5,855 bases of DNA, from NCBI GenBank assembly GCA_007131745.1, contig SLPX01000326.1:1-5855 (forward strand), given 5' to 3'. Below the pieces are notes generated by a model that saw only the letters and a program-made list of their open reading frames with translations, searched no databases and had not been told where the DNA came from. The stretch is from Myxococcales bacterium. Its GTDB lineage: Bacteria > Myxococcota > Polyangia > HGW-17 > SLPX01. Positions within the stretch are counted from its first letter, which is position 1, and every line of letters starts with the position of its first letter. Shown here piece after piece: positions 5,827-5,855 of the stretch. The translations under genes and the position numbers were made by a program.

Positions 5827-5855
5827 ATAAGAGCCTACTTTTCTACAAAGTTCAA
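5827..5855 (-). promoter_or_regulatory. Possible promoter of the ImmA/IrrE operon
   Basis: On the minus strand TTGAAC (5855-5850) is followed after 17 bases by TCTTAT (5832-5827), four of six matches to each idea of a -35/-10 pair or better. It would place transcription start about 20 bases before ATG 5801. The -35 touches the window edge, so more upstream context is missing. An imperfect tandem TGATAA-TTGATAA at 5818-5830 overlaps the -10 and could be an operator, which is only a suggestion. Confidence 0.3.

Noticed and set aside
1..5855. tRNA or rRNA gene as an island attachment site
   Set aside because: No cloverleaf with a TTCRA-type T-loop and CCA-like end, and no rRNA-like conserved segment, was seen in any intergenic part.

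Overview
The window looks like bacterial accessory DNA, probably from a Gram-negative organism. The support is a WlbA/WbpB-type sugar dehydrogenase of the kind used to make surface polysaccharide, ordinary Shine-Dalgarno sites, and dense short operons of nuclease- and protease-like proteins. No gene here fixes the phylum. The left 445 bases are clearly richer in G+C than the gene-bearing part, which suggests a mosaic.

Layout from left to right. Positions 1-445 hold no convincing gene. They are C-rich on the plus strand and contain degenerate direct repeats (225-282 with 331-388, and 82-106 with 127-151), a strong GC hairpin (405-435) and a weak terminator-like hairpin. Positions 446-1339 (minus) hold a Gfo/Idh/MocA oxidoreductase very like WlbA/WbpB. 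It is well conserved up to its C-terminus but has lost the first 18 or so codons, including the NAD-binding glycine loop. Positions 1340-1580 are the break region and the leader of the next gene, with one doubtful small ORF.

From 1581 to the right edge there is a compact set of five genes. Two are on the plus strand: an HNH endonuclease with an N-terminal helix-turn-helix-like module (1581-2396), and an sce7726-family protein with PD-(D/E)XK nuclease residues (2510-3136). Three are on the minus strand and form an overlapping, probably translationally coupled operon. In transcription order these are an ImmA/IrrE zinc metalloprotease (5801-4749), a PIN-like putative ribonuclease (4765-4157) and a 'beta family' protein (4157-3093). 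The last gene of the minus operon and the sce7726 gene converge and overlap by 44 bases.

Interpretation (inference). Three predicted nucleases, a possible sensing or switching protease and a protein of unknown role next to a broken glycan gene form a good candidate for a defence or toxin-antitoxin-like cassette. The minus operon is the likely functional unit; the sce7726 gene may be its convergent partner, and the HNH gene may be independent. I do not recognise this exact five-gene arrangement as a named system.
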